Assembly: GCA_020627965.1 (NCBI GenBank)
Contig: JAHDFX010000002.1
Coordinates: 20,938 to 84,937 of the forward strand
Direction of reading: 5' to 3'
Length of the DNA stretch: 64,000 bases
Source of the DNA: Saprospiraceae bacterium
Lineage (GTDB): Bacteria; Bacteroidota; Bacteroidia; Chitinophagales; Saprospiraceae
Shown in pieces: positions 47,618 through 56,797 of this stretch. Numbering within the stretch: position 1 is the stretch's first letter; each line of letters opens with the position of its first letter. The translations under genes and the position numbers were made by a program. Under the pieces are notes generated by a model, which was not told the DNA's origin, did not search any database, and worked only from the letters and a program-made list of their open reading frames with translations.

Positions 47618-48301
47618 TTAGTCTATCCTTAAATCTTCAACATGAATGCCAGGAAAATTATCTGGATTGAAGTTAAATAAGGTATTACTTAGTTTTGGAT
47701 TTTCCAGTAAATTGGAGAACTCAAAAATATAGCGATCGCCAAAACGTGTAAATACGATTACCTTCAACAACTCTTTTGTTTCTTTATCTATTGTAACACG
47801 CAATTTCGTAATTTCTTCATGCGACTCGCGTGGTTTTACTTCTATTTTATGGACAGTCTTTCCACCTTCCTGAACGTCTTCCAGTTTGTTACCGACCATA
47901 TTTTCACGGTATACATTCAACATTTTAGCTGGTGATAAAAAATCATCGCCTTCTGGATTAGGGTTATTTATCTGAACCTCTTTATTTTCTTTTAAATGAA
48001 ACCAGACCGTATTACCATTTGAAATTACATCCTGATCGGTCAGTTCCATTCTGTACTGCTCACCCTTTAGATACATTTTTCCTTTTTGCTCACTTTCCAT
48101 TTCCCCTTTAATGATTAAGGTGAAGTCAAGCTGCATAGTTTCAAGACTATTGTATTTTTCATGAACAGCATCCAGAATTTCTGTTGCTGCCGGATCAGAA
48201 GCTTCTCTGGCTTTTGCTTTCTCTATCATATTAGGATTGACCTGAGCAGACAGGCTCAGTCCTATGATTAACATGAATATAGTGGTGGTTAATACTTTCA
48301 T
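47618..48301 (-). CDS. lolA: Outer-membrane lipoprotein carrier protein LolA
   Basis: A 227-residue exported carrier with signal peptide (MKVLTTTIFMLIIGLSLSAQ) and LolA landmarks: VHEKYNSLETMQLDFTLII, KGEQYRMELTDQDVISNGNT, VWFHLKENKEVQI. It moves lipoproteins from the inner to the outer membrane. It follows ftsK on the same strand, the standard order in Bacteroidota. ATG 48301 was chosen because the signal peptide starts there; a frame reaches 48379. Confidence 0.9.
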   Translation of the reverse strand: MKVLTTTIFMLIIGLSLSAQVNPNMIEKAKAREASDPAATEILDAVHEKYNSLETMQLDFTLIIKGEMESEQKGKMYLKGEQYRMELTDQDVISNGNTVWFHLKENKEVQINNPNPEGDDFLSPAKMLNVYRENMVGNKLEDVQEGGKTVHKIEVKPRESHEEITKLRVTIDKETKELLKVIVFTRFGDRYIFEFSNLLENPKLSNTLFNFNPDNFPGIHVEDLRID

Positions 48302-48415
48302 AATTCTTATTGTTTGGAAATGCCTTCTCTGGCAATTGTTTACTTTTACTTTGTATACAAAAGTCAAATCGTGTGCCAAATGTTTTAATTGGAAAGAATT
48401 TATTTTAAAATTTGC

Positions 48416-50935
48416 TTACGTCTTTATCCCAAGTTGCTTTAAATATTTGTCTAGCTCCATTTCGTCATAGATCAAAACTTCACGAGCTTTACTCCCTTCA
48501 CTTGGACCTACAATGCCAAGCGATTCCATTTGATCCATGATACGCCCGGCACGGTTATAGCCTAGCTTTAGACGGCGTTGTAGCATAGATGTTGAGCCTA
48601 GTTGATTTTGTACAATGGTGCGGGCTGCATCAACGAACACGGCATCCAGATCTTCAATTTTTACGCCACTGGCTCCATCTCCCAACTCAGCACCGAACTC
48701 AGGCAAATAGAAAGGTTCTGGATAGCCTTGTTGTCCTGAAATATAGTCTACAATTTCTTCTACTTCGGGTGTATCTACGAAAGCACATTGCAGACGCACC
48801 ATTTTACCATCTACAGAGAGTAACATATCACCTCGTCCGATGAGTTGCTCTGCTCCTCCCCCATCAAGAATGGTTCTGGAATCAATTTTTGAAGTTACTT
48901 TATAAGCAATACGTGCAGGGAAATTCGCTTTAATTACACCCGTTATGATATTAACAGACGGACGCTGAGTAGCAATAATCAGGTGAATACCTACCGCACG
49001 GGCAAGCTGCGCCAGGCGTCCAATAGGTAATTCAACTTCCTTACCCGCCGTCATAATTAAATCGGCAAACTCATCAATAACCAATACAATAAAAGGTAAA
49101 AAGCGGTGTCCGTTATTTGGATTCAGACGACGACGAACAAATTTATCATTATACTCCCTAATATTTCTGGCACCGCCTTTTTTCAATAGGTCATAACGTT
49201 CATCCATCTCCATACAAAGCGAGTTAAGCGTACTGACCACCTTTGTTGTATCTGTGACGATAGCCTCTTCTTCACCTGGTAAAAAGCCCAGAAAATGTTT
49301 TTCCAGTCTGTTGTATAATGAAAGCTCCACTTTCTTAGGGTCAACTAAGATCAATTTCAATTGCGATGGATGTTTTTTATACAACAAAGACATCAGAATG
49401 GTATTAATACCTACTGATTTACCTTGTCCGGTAGCTCCTGCCATCAGGAGGTGGGGCATTTTAGCCAAATCAGCTACAAAAACTTCATTGGTAATCGTTT
49501 TACCTAGGGCGATAGGCAAATCCATTTTTGCCCGCTTATATTTCTCAGATGCCAGCACCTCTTTTAGCGACACCATTTGTTTATTTTTATTCGGTACTTC
49601 AATACCAATTGTACCTTTGCCAGGAATAGGCGCAATGATACGAATGCCCAATGCTGCCAGGCTCAAAGCAATGTCGTCTTCCAGGTTTTTGATCTTTGAA
49701 ATACGAACACCCGGAGCGGGTACAATTTCGTAGAGGGTCACCGTAGGGCCAATGGTGGCTTTGATCTTTATGATTTCAATTTTATAATTCAGTAAAGTTT
49801 CAATGATCTGGTCTTTGTTGCGTTCCAGCTCGGCTCGGTCTACCTCTATCTTCTGGTCATCATAACTCCTTAACAATGCGAGTACAGGCGTTTCATATGC
49901 TGGTAGATCTAAGGTTGGATCGTAAGGTTCAGAATGATCGATATTATCTTTTTCAACATGTAGCTCTTTGGCATCCTGAAAAGCTGGAGGCACTACGCCA
50001 TCCTTAGCTTCTACTGTTTCTCCAGGCGTAGGAGTAGCTATTTCCAGTTCTGCTCCTTCCACTAAAGACTTAGGCTTTGTTCTTCCTTCTTTTTCGGGCA
50101 GATTGAAAGCCAATTGCCCCTGTTTGATCTCTTCTTGTTCTGCTGTATCAGCAGCTTTTGCGATAGCTGGTCTTTCTTCTTTCTTAGAGGAAGGGCGCAG
50201 TGGTTCCAGATTCTCTTTTTCTTCCTCAACTGCCGGGCGTGGTTTGGGCTTAGTGCTGCCGCCCAGATTTATACCCGTTTGTTTTTTAAGATTATATGCA
50301 AAACGCTCCCAGGTCATTTCGTTGAAATTAGGGTTGAACATCCAAACGCCAACTGCTCCCATTGTAAATAATAAAAACAAGACCATGCCGACTGGTCCCA
50401 GAAAAGTACCCAGCCAATTACTCAATGCCTCTCCGAAAGCTCCTCCCCAGGGGAATTGGGATTTTGCCAGTATTCCTGGTTCTACAAGTAAGAAAGCCAA
50501 CAATAAAGATGACCACAGCAGAATAATGAAAGAATAACGATATACTTTATAGAACCGACGCAAAGGCCGACGAAGTATCATGCTGATTCCCGTTATGAAA
50601 AACAGAAAAACAAAAATAAAAGATGGCAAACCAAACCACATGTAAAAGAATTGGTGCGAGACAATAGCGCCCAGGCTACCCAGCCAGTTAGCTATTTCTA
50701 CATTCAGATTCAGTACGATGCCCCAAGATTGATTGATCACTTCATTCTGATCGATATGCCAGGTAAAAAGATAAGAAGTGAAGGCTATAAATAAATACAG
50801 TGAAGTGAGCAAAGACAACAAACCTAAGATTTTATATATTCTTTCATCTTTGGCATCCCATTTAAAGGATAGCTGCTGTCTGAGCGTCTTTTTTTTCTTC
50901 TTTCTGGTTGTCGTACGTTTTTTGGTTTGTGCCAT
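48416..50935 (-). CDS. ftsK: DNA translocase FtsK/SpoIIIE
   Basis: An 839-residue inner-membrane DNA motor for chromosome segregation at the septum. A basic N-terminus leads to four membrane helices (about residues 35-205), a Pro/Glu-rich linker, then the motor domain with Walker A AGATGQGKSVGIN and Walker B FLPFIVLVIDEFADLIM, RLAQLARAVGIHLIIATQRPS, and the C-terminal winged-helix gamma domain (STSMLQRRLKLGYNRAGRIMDQME). All parts are intact. lolA follows on the same strand. Confidence 0.96.
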   Translation of the reverse strand: MAQTKKRTTTRKKKKKTLRQQLSFKWDAKDERIYKILGLLSLLTSLYLFIAFTSYLFTWHIDQNEVINQSWGIVLNLNVEIANWLGSLGAIVSHQFFYMWFGLPSFIFVFLFFITGISMILRRPLRRFYKVYRYSFIILLWSSLLLAFLLVEPGILAKSQFPWGGAFGEALSNWLGTFLGPVGMVLFLLFTMGAVGVWMFNPNFNEMTWERFAYNLKKQTGINLGGSTKPKPRPAVEEEKENLEPLRPSSKKEERPAIAKAADTAEQEEIKQGQLAFNLPEKEGRTKPKSLVEGAELEIATPTPGETVEAKDGVVPPAFQDAKELHVEKDNIDHSEPYDPTLDLPAYETPVLALLRSYDDQKIEVDRAELERNKDQIIETLLNYKIEIIKIKATIGPTVTLYEIVPAPGVRISKIKNLEDDIALSLAALGIRIIAPIPGKGTIGIEVPNKNKQMVSLKEVLASEKYKRAKMDLPIALGKTITNEVFVADLAKMPHLLMAGATGQGKSVGINTILMSLLYKKHPSQLKLILVDPKKVELSLYNRLEKHFLGFLPGEEEAIVTDTTKVVSTLNSLCMEMDERYDLLKKGGARNIREYNDKFVRRRLNPNNGHRFLPFIVLVIDEFADLIMTAGKEVELPIGRLAQLARAVGIHLIIATQRPSVNIITGVIKANFPARIAYKVTSKIDSRTILDGGGAEQLIGRGDMLLSVDGKMVRLQCAFVDTPEVEEIVDYISGQQGYPEPFYLPEFGAELGDGASGVKIEDLDAVFVDAARTIVQNQLGSTSMLQRRLKLGYNRAGRIMDQMESLGIVGPSEGSKAREVLIYDEMELDKYLKQLGIKT

Positions 50936-50978
50936 TTATTTAATTACGAATTACGAATGTTTTAATTACAAATTTTCT

Positions 50979-52265
50979 TCAAAAACTCTTGTTCTGTATA
51001 TCAAATTCTTCATTGATTAAATCAGAAGCCGTATCAATCTGTTCTGCTTTTATCATATTCATATCATCATCCATGATATAAGTAGCTACTCCATTTTCCA
51101 ACTTGTATGCTGCGGTATGTTTAGCGTCCAGCCAAATCAATTCAGGAACAATTTTTCCGACCTGTCCGTTTTTCTGCTGACCTATTTTATTGGCATACAA
51201 TAAATTATTTACTGATGATAGTATATATGGGCTGTGCGTCGTAATCATGACTTGATTATCTGTAGTATTGAACAACAGTGCCACCAGTTCCATGATATTC
51301 TTCTGTGCTTCGGGATATAAATGGGCTTCGGGTTCTTCTATCACTAGAAAGACTTTTTCCTCAGATAATATCTGTAGATAAACTAGCAGTAGTATCCAAA
51401 GTGACTCCTGCTGTCCAGATGATGTGTATGGTAATTCCACAAATTTATTTGCTCCTATGTGCAGGCGTTCACCTTTTATATCATCGTAAACATAATCGCC
51501 TTTAAGTATAGAGCGCATAAGGTACTGAATCAGTTTGTATTTATCAGAATCCGATTTATTTTCTTCCTTACCTAAAAATTGTCGGTGATATAGATCAACT
51601 TTTTTTCTTGTAGAATTAATTAGTTCTACGAATTTTTTCATTAAGTCATCTAGATCATTTACATAAATTTGCTTTTGATTAGACAGAGTTGTCAGCAGGC
51701 TCCTTCCTGCCGGAATAAATAATGTTGCTCGATCATCATTGAGCAAGGCATTTATTTTACTAGTAACTTCAGTGATTAAGATTTCTCTACTTACCGTATT
51801 TCTCAATCTAATTTCTTCTGTTTCAAAAGGGGCTTTTACTTGTTGATCCTTGATATAATTTTCTACTGAATTAGATACCTCTAATAATTGCTCCTTAAAC
51901 CCACTACTCATAAGGATTTCTTCATATAACCTTCCAGCATTAAAATTAATTTCGAGATAGATGTTTTCCGTGTAGGAAAACCTTAGTAACGTACCTTTTT
52001 CATGGTAATTTATTCCCCAATAATTTTGAAATTTTTCCTTTAAAATAACTACAAATTGGTTATCTGGTTCTCGCTCTTTTTTTCCTGTTACGATAATTTT
52101 TAAAAAGTACTTCAACAAATCCTCCTTTAAAGACTTGAAGAAATACACTGCCTTAGCAATCGTACTCTTACCAGAAGCCTGGGGACCAATAAAGGCCATG
52201 AAGTCCTTGAGTTCCATGTCAAGGTCTTTAATTGAACCAAAATTTCTGATAATCAGACGTTGCAT
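50979..52265 (-). CDS. AAA ATPase, SMC/RecF-like (DUF-type AAA_15/21)
   Basis: A 428-residue ATPase of the OLD/RecF-like class with Walker A GPQASGKSTIAKA and Walker B VFLVIEEPEAHLYPEAQ, then the signature-like SGQQESLW and MITTHSPYILSS. There is no nuclease or TOPRIM domain. In other genomes such ATPases occur in defence loci or alone. It ends 43 bp upstream of the start of ftsK. The codon usage looks like its neighbours. Start chosen at 52265 (MQRLIIRNFG) where the family fold starts. Confidence 0.82.
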   Translation of the reverse strand: MQRLIIRNFGSIKDLDMELKDFMAFIGPQASGKSTIAKAVYFFKSLKEDLLKYFLKIIVTGKKEREPDNQFVVILKEKFQNYWGINYHEKGTLLRFSYTENIYLEINFNAGRLYEEILMSSGFKEQLLEVSNSVENYIKDQQVKAPFETEEIRLRNTVSREILITEVTSKINALLNDDRATLFIPAGRSLLTTLSNQKQIYVNDLDDLMKKFVELINSTRKKVDLYHRQFLGKEENKSDSDKYKLIQYLMRSILKGDYVYDDIKGERLHIGANKFVELPYTSSGQQESLWILLLVYLQILSEEKVFLVIEEPEAHLYPEAQKNIMELVALLFNTTDNQVMITTHSPYILSSVNNLLYANKIGQQKNGQVGKIVPELIWLDAKHTAAYKLENGVATYIMDDDMNMIKAEQIDTASDLINEEFDIQNKSF

Positions 52266-52332
52266 AAATAAAAATTTTGCGAAAGCAAAAATAACCAATT
52301 AACCCAATTAACTTAATACCCCAATCACTAAA

Positions 52333-53181
52333 TCACTTCTCAATTCCCTCAATAAGTCCTTCCTGTACTGCCTCTTCCTTTACACCATGCAGTTGCACTA
52401 CGTCTTTAGATGTTTTGCGTAGGCGCATATTCAGGAATTCTACTAATAATGAGAAAGCAATCGCAAAATATAGATAACCTTTAGGTACTGTGCCTTCTAT
52501 CAAATGCGCCATATGTGCGCCTTCAGCGATTAGCATGAAACCGATCAGAATAAGGAAAGAAAGTCCTAGCATTTGTATAGTTGGATGGCGATTCACAAAG
52601 CGCCCGACTGGTACTGCGAAAAGCATCATGATAATTACGGAAAGAACCACAGCAATAATCATAATTGGCAATGCTCCCTCAACGCCTGTTGTCATACCTA
52701 TTGCCGTCAGAATAGAATCGAATGAGAAAACAATATTAATCAGACAAATTTGCATAATCACATTTGACAATGCATTACTCTTTTTATTCTTTTCATTCTG
52801 TGCTTCCGGGCTTTCACCTTCTAGTTTGTGGTGAATTTCGGATACACTTTTATACAATAAAAATAATCCTCCAGCAAACAGAATCAAACTTTGCCCTGTA
52901 GGATTAACGCCTTCTATTCCGAAAATATTCAAATCATTAGGTAAGAGACCTTTATTCAGTTTGGTTAAAGCACTAATGCCAAATAACAATAATACCCTGA
53001 AGACCATAGCTAGTACAAGTCCAATATTGGTCGCTTTTTTCTGTTGGTCATCCGGCAATCGGCTGGAAGCAATAGAAATAAAGATAATGTTGTCAATTCC
53101 TAATACAATTTCCAGAAAAGTCAGCGTTAGCAAGCTCATCCACGCTTCGGGAGAGGTCAACAACGTTGTCAGCATTTCCAT
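52333..53181 (-). CDS. TerC-family integral membrane protein
   Basis: A 282-residue polytopic membrane protein with seven or eight helices. The motif FLEIVLGIDNIIFISIASSRLP near residue 22 and NIVFSFDSILTAIG (conserved Asp residues) identify the TerC family, linked to tellurite resistance or to metal (Mn2+) export at translocon. The role here is not known; other ter genes are absent. Confidence 0.9.
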   Translation of the reverse strand: MEMLTTLLTSPEAWMSLLTLTFLEIVLGIDNIIFISIASSRLPDDQQKKATNIGLVLAMVFRVLLLFGISALTKLNKGLLPNDLNIFGIEGVNPTGQSLILFAGGLFLLYKSVSEIHHKLEGESPEAQNEKNKKSNALSNVIMQICLINIVFSFDSILTAIGMTTGVEGALPIMIIAVVLSVIIMMLFAVPVGRFVNRHPTIQMLGLSFLILIGFMLIAEGAHMAHLIEGTVPKGYLYFAIAFSLLVEFLNMRLRKTSKDVVQLHGVKEEAVQEGLIEGIEK

Positions 53182-53376
53182 ATTTCAAATATTATGTTTT
53201 ATTACAAAATGTATAGAAAAAGCAAATTTAATAAAACTATTTGTTTCTCTATCAATTTTTCGACGAGTTTAGGTTGATTGCATCAAAACAAAAATACGTA
53301 TTTAACCACAGATGCTTAATTGAGTATATTTCAGGTATAGAATTCGTCTATTTTCTCAATACTCCACAGTCAATTA

Positions 53377-54048
53377 CTAAACTAGCAGGCTTCCTTTACC
53401 AATAGCTTTCAAGCGTTTGACAGCCTCAGTTGGGTCATCAGCTTTGAAAACACTACTCCCTGCTACGAGTACATTGGCACCGGCTTTAAGTAAGGCTTCT
53501 GCATTTTGCAAACCTACTCCACCATCTATTTCTATGAGCTTATTCAGGTTGCGGATAGCCATTTTTTCTTTGAGTTGCTCAACTTTATTGATGGTTCTAT
53601 AAATAAATTTTTGTCCGCCAAAACCTGGATTGACTGACATCAGCAATACCATGTCCAGATCTTCCAGAATATCATCTAATACAGAAACGGGTGTCCCTGG
53701 ATTGATGGCTACACCAGCCTTTGCCCCAGTCTCTTTTATCTGTGCAATAGTACGATGAATATGCGGACAGGCTTCATAATGTACGGTTATTACATCTGCA
53801 CCTGCATCTCTGAATTGCTCTATGTATTTCTCTGGCTCAAGTATCATCAGATGGACGTCTAATGGCTTTTTGGCAATGCTTTTTATCTGTTTGATAATGA
53901 ACATGCCAAAAGAAATATTCGGCACAAATCGTCCATCCATAACATCCAGATGAAACCAGTCTGCTTCGGAAGTATTGACCAATTCCACAGCATCTGCCAG
54001 ATGGGTAAAATCAGCCGCTAAAAGTGAGGGCGCGATAAGGTGGTTCAT
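53377..54048 (-). CDS. rpe: Ribulose-phosphate 3-epimerase
   Basis: A 223-residue TIM-barrel enzyme of the pentose phosphate pathway that interconverts ribulose-5-P and xylulose-5-P. Motifs: PSLLAADFTHL, DWFHLDVMDGRFVPN, VDVHLMI-type DVHLMILEP, MSVNPGFGGQKF, and IEIDGGV. Its upstream side holds the octamer repeat array, so the promoter must be in or beyond it. Confidence 0.95.
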   Translation of the reverse strand: MNHLIAPSLLAADFTHLADAVELVNTSEADWFHLDVMDGRFVPNISFGMFIIKQIKSIAKKPLDVHLMILEPEKYIEQFRDAGADVITVHYEACPHIHRTIAQIKETGAKAGVAINPGTPVSVLDDILEDLDMVLLMSVNPGFGGQKFIYRTINKVEQLKEKMAIRNLNKLIEIDGGVGLQNAEALLKAGANVLVAGSSVFKADDPTEAVKRLKAIGKGSLLV

Positions 54049-54055
54049 GGTTGAT

Positions 54056-54159
54056 GTGTTATTGTGTTATTGTGTTATTGTGTTATTGTGTTATTGTGTT
54101 GTTGTGTTGTTGTGTTGTTGTGTTATTGTGTTGTTGTGTTATTGTGTTGTTGTTATTGT
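54056..54159. repeat. TGTGTTAT octamer microsatellite
   Basis: About twelve near-perfect copies of TGTGTTAT or TGTGTTGT run from 54056 to 54157. The array lies directly 5' of rpe (minus strand). Shorter arrays of the same unit sit at 37836-37870 and 39092-39131. Length change is likely during replication. Confidence 0.8.
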
Positions 54160-54160
54160 C

Positions 54161-54298
54161 TATAACACGATAACACACTCGCACGATAACACGATTTTAC
54201 AATGTGTCTATTTCTATAACACGATAACACACTCGCACGATAACACGATTTACAATAACACGATAACACACTCGCACGATAACACGATTTACAATGTT
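54161..54298. repeat. Three direct repeats of about 40 bp
   Basis: A unit of 40-42 bp (core ATAACACGATAACACACTCG then CACGATAACACGATTT and ACAAT) occurs at about 54162-54203, 54216-54256 and 54255-54296. The last unit supplies the stop codon (54289-54291) of the saccharopine dehydrogenase family gene. A diverged copy is at 39148-39178. The first two copies have a ~13-bp spacer and the last two none, so this is not a CRISPR. Confidence 0.75.
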
Positions 54299-55626
54299 CT
54301 TTTAGTTTCTTTGAATATAACGCCATAGTCTTCCAATTCTTCCAGTACTGGATCATAGACTTCCTTCATGACGGGGATATTGACACCAGTAGCGGTTATT
54401 TTTTCTTGCATGATTAGCTTTACAAAGATACCTAAGGGTAGTCCAACCAATTTCGACATGGCTGTATCTATGGAGTTTTCACCTTTGAGCACCATTGTCG
54501 AGATCAATAGCTCTTTCTTCTTTTTATGTGTATACTCAAACTCATGTTGCATGATGATCATGTCTTTATCATCCGGCTCGAGTGTCCATTTTTGTTGCAG
54601 ACGGTGTTGTAAAATTTGAGCAGGAGTAGCTTTATTGAGTCCTATTTGTTCTTTTTCAAATAAGCCTAGCCACTCCAGTTTTTTCATCACATCAGAACGC
54701 TGTGCGATTTTCAGCATTTTGGCGAGCTTGGCTTTTAGTGTATCTCCAGGTAAATTGCGAGAAACATAGCCCTCTAATAGCTCATAATACGTCAGGCTTT
54801 TAGAATCTACAATTGGATAAGTATCATCAGTGAGTCCAATTTGCACTAAAGCATTCCAGGCTTTACAATAACCTTTATGGCGTAAAGTAGCTCTCAACAA
54901 ACTAGGGATCTCAGCAATATCATAAGTTTCTCTATACAATAAAGAACTACGATTTGGATAAGCCTCATACTCTCCCATGCCCGGAATATCTACTACATCA
55001 TGTTCTGCAAATAAGCGATGATAGGGAATGTGTTTGTATTGATTATTTTCTATATACTGAGCCGTCCCTTGTCCTGCCAATACGACATTTCTAGGATTCC
55101 AGGTAAACTTATAATGCCAGGGGTTATCATCGCTTTCGGGCGCAATAAGTCCACCAGCATAAGAACGAAAAGCTGTAATCTCAACTCCCTTGTCTCTCAA
55201 TTCATCAATCTTCTGCATGGCTGACATATGGTCGATACCTGGATCTAAGCCCATTTCCCCCATAAAGATCAACTCTGCGTCTTTTACCTGATCGCCTAGG
55301 CGATAAAGATCACGAGAAATATAGGAAGCAGTGACCAGGTGTTTTTTGTATTTAATACAATCTTTGGCCACTTTAATATGTAAATGTGCAGGCAACAATG
55401 ATACAACGACGTCATTTCTTTCAATAATTTCTCGCCGATCATTAGGTTTGGTTACGTCAAGCCAGGTGCCACGCCCATGACTATGCCCACCTACTTTTTG
55501 TTCTGCTGCCTGCGGATTGGCATCAGCTACCGTAACAAACCAGTTATTTTCCCTGGCTGCTTCCAAAGCATATTTGATCAATGCTGTTGCAGATCTTCCT
55601 GCCCCTATAATTAGAATGTTTTTCAA
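54289..55626 (-). CDS. Saccharopine dehydrogenase family protein
   Basis: A 445-residue NAD(P)-dependent enzyme of the saccharopine reductase family. The Rossmann motif is IIGAGRSATALIKYAL near the start; SLLPAHLHIKVAKDCI and GEMGLDPGIDHMSAM are family segments, and the C-terminal substrate domain (TWNPRNVVLAGQGTAQYI) is present. Family members act on saccharopine or carboxy-amino acid intermediates of lysine metabolism, so lysine catabolism or alpha-aminoadipate conversion is possible. Its stop codon comes from a repeat unit, so the C-terminus may have been fixed by repeat insertion. Confidence 0.88.
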   Translation of the reverse strand: MKNILIIGAGRSATALIKYALEAARENNWFVTVADANPQAAEQKVGGHSHGRGTWLDVTKPNDRREIIERNDVVVSLLPAHLHIKVAKDCIKYKKHLVTASYISRDLYRLGDQVKDAELIFMGEMGLDPGIDHMSAMQKIDELRDKGVEITAFRSYAGGLIAPESDDNPWHYKFTWNPRNVVLAGQGTAQYIENNQYKHIPYHRLFAEHDVVDIPGMGEYEAYPNRSSLLYRETYDIAEIPSLLRATLRHKGYCKAWNALVQIGLTDDTYPIVDSKSLTYYELLEGYVSRNLPGDTLKAKLAKMLKIAQRSDVMKKLEWLGLFEKEQIGLNKATPAQILQHRLQQKWTLEPDDKDMIIMQHEFEYTHKKKKELLISTMVLKGENSIDTAMSKLVGLPLGIFVKLIMQEKITATGVNIPVMKEVYDPVLEELEDYGVIFKETKRTL

Positions 55627-55753
55627 TGTAAATCAGGTTTAATCCTTAGAATTTATCTTTTTACTATCTTTATGCCCCTTTTTTGCGTCACAAGTTGCAT
55701 AAGCATTAGTGAGCAGCAAATTTAAAATAATATACGGCAACGTCGTAAATAAT

Positions 55754-56226
55754 ATGAAGATACTTAAACTCGATGCCCATATAGAAGTATACAGGCAAAT
55801 AGACGAATTACCCAAAACTGACCAAATTTTGCTAGAAAAAGCCAGGCAATCTTTGAAAGATGCTTATGCGCCTTATTCAAAATTTCAGGTCGGTGCAGCA
55901 TTAAGATTAAATAATGGGAAGACCATTATTGGCAGCAATCAGGAAAATGCTGCTTTTCCTTTAACTTTATGTGCTGAGCGAGTTGCTATATTTGCAGCAG
56001 CAGCCCAATATCCTCATGCAGCTATTGATTCCATTGCTATTACAGCCAAAAGTGCCGGACAAATTTTAGACCGACCTATTACTCCCTGTGGCTCTTGCAG
56101 ACAGGTTATTTACGAAAGTGAATTTAGATTTGAACAGCCTATACGTGATGCAAGGTGAAGCTGGCGATATTATTGAAATCTATAAAAGATATTTTGCCAT
56201 TGACCTTCAACGCACATTTTCTTTGA
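55754..56226 (+). pseudogene. cdd: Cytidine deaminase with two frameshifts
   Basis: The ancestral product deaminates cytidine to uridine. The first part (from ATG 55754) is intact, with zinc ligands in LCAERVA and PCGSCRQ and substrate segment YSKFQVGAA. After FRFEQPIR the frame ends at TGA 56156-56158. The next frame reads MQGEAGDIIEIYK (from 56149), and a third frame reads DILPLTFNAHFL then stop at 56226. All three pieces match consecutive parts of a normal C-terminus, so loss of 2 bases near 56147 and gain of 1 near 56184-56187 explain it. The catalytic core is complete, so a shortened product might retain activity. A sequencing error is the alternative. Confidence 0.85.
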
Positions 56227-56287
56227 CAATACTCCGTATTATTTTTTTGCTTTTATCTGTACTATTCAGGCTGATATAGATTTTTAA
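56227..56287 (+). repeat. Hairpin-prone segment related to 59717-59792
   Basis: From 56224, TGACAATACTCCGTATT and TTTTTTTGCTTTTATCTG resemble TGACAATGCTCCGCATTG and TTTTTGCTTTTATCAG at 59716-59752. It directly abuts the original stop codon of cdd and may act as its terminator. Confidence 0.45.
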
Positions 56288-56716
56288 TCAGATACCGCCT
56301 GCACCTTCTCCTAGTGGGATAATATTTTCTCTTTTTACATCTTTCAGATGCTTCATATATAGGTCGTGCTGTTCTTCGTTTAGCATTTCTTTAATATCAG
56401 CATCCTGCCGTTCTCTCACATTCGACATCATTTCACTTAATCTGACAGCGTCCCCCCTGTAAACATCACGAAGTTCAGTGATTTTATCTCCATATCGCTT
56501 ATGCATTGTATTAAAAGTATTCATTTGAGGATCTTCCAAGCCAAGTCGGTCTATAGCTTCTGCTATGTAAATTTGCATATTGCCTGTTCGCCTGGGTGAC
56601 TGATTAATTTCTTTTTTCTCTTCTTGATCTTCATTGACTGTTTTCTTTGTGCCAGAACAGGCAATGACAACTATCATCGTAGCAAATAAAATTGCTATGT
56701 AAATTAATTTATCCAT
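56288..56716 (-). CDS. Small lipoprotein, Spy/CpxP-like helical fold (putative)
   Basis: A 142-residue protein with signal sequence and lipobox (MIVVIACSGTKK, Cys ~20). The rest is charged and helical (MNTFNTMHKRYGDKITELRD, LSEMMSNVRERQDADIKEML), like periplasmic chaperones of the Spy/CpxP type, but the family LTxxQ motif is not clear. Function unknown. Confidence 0.72.
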   Translation of the reverse strand: MDKLIYIAILFATMIVVIACSGTKKTVNEDQEEKKEINQSPRRTGNMQIYIAEAIDRLGLEDPQMNTFNTMHKRYGDKITELRDVYRGDAVRLSEMMSNVRERQDADIKEMLNEEQHDLYMKHLKDVKRENIIPLGEGAGGI

Positions 56717-56732
56717 AGTATGATTTTTTATT

Positions 56733-56778
56733 GCAGATCATACAGACATTTTTCTTTGCAAAAGTCTGTATGATCTGC
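56733..56778 (-). terminator. 15-bp perfect inverted repeat between minus-strand genes
   Basis: GCAGATCATACAGAC (56733-56747) and its exact complement (56764-56778) flank a 16-base loop. It lies past the stop of the DUF1761 gene and before the lipoprotein gene start at 56716; it may end the first transcript. Confidence 0.6.
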
Positions 56779-56797
56779 GTAATAACTGTTTATTTTT

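Noticed and set aside
54161..54298. A short CRISPR array
   Set aside because: There are only three units; one gap is about 13 bases and the other is zero, there is no spacer of constant size, no cas gene, and the unit is made of the same AACAC words as the neighbouring microsatellite.
54153..54356. A coding ORF across the 40-bp repeats
   Set aside because: It is a translation of repeat DNA with a repeating, low-complexity Ser/Tyr/Cys/Arg peptide and overlaps the real dehydrogenase gene.
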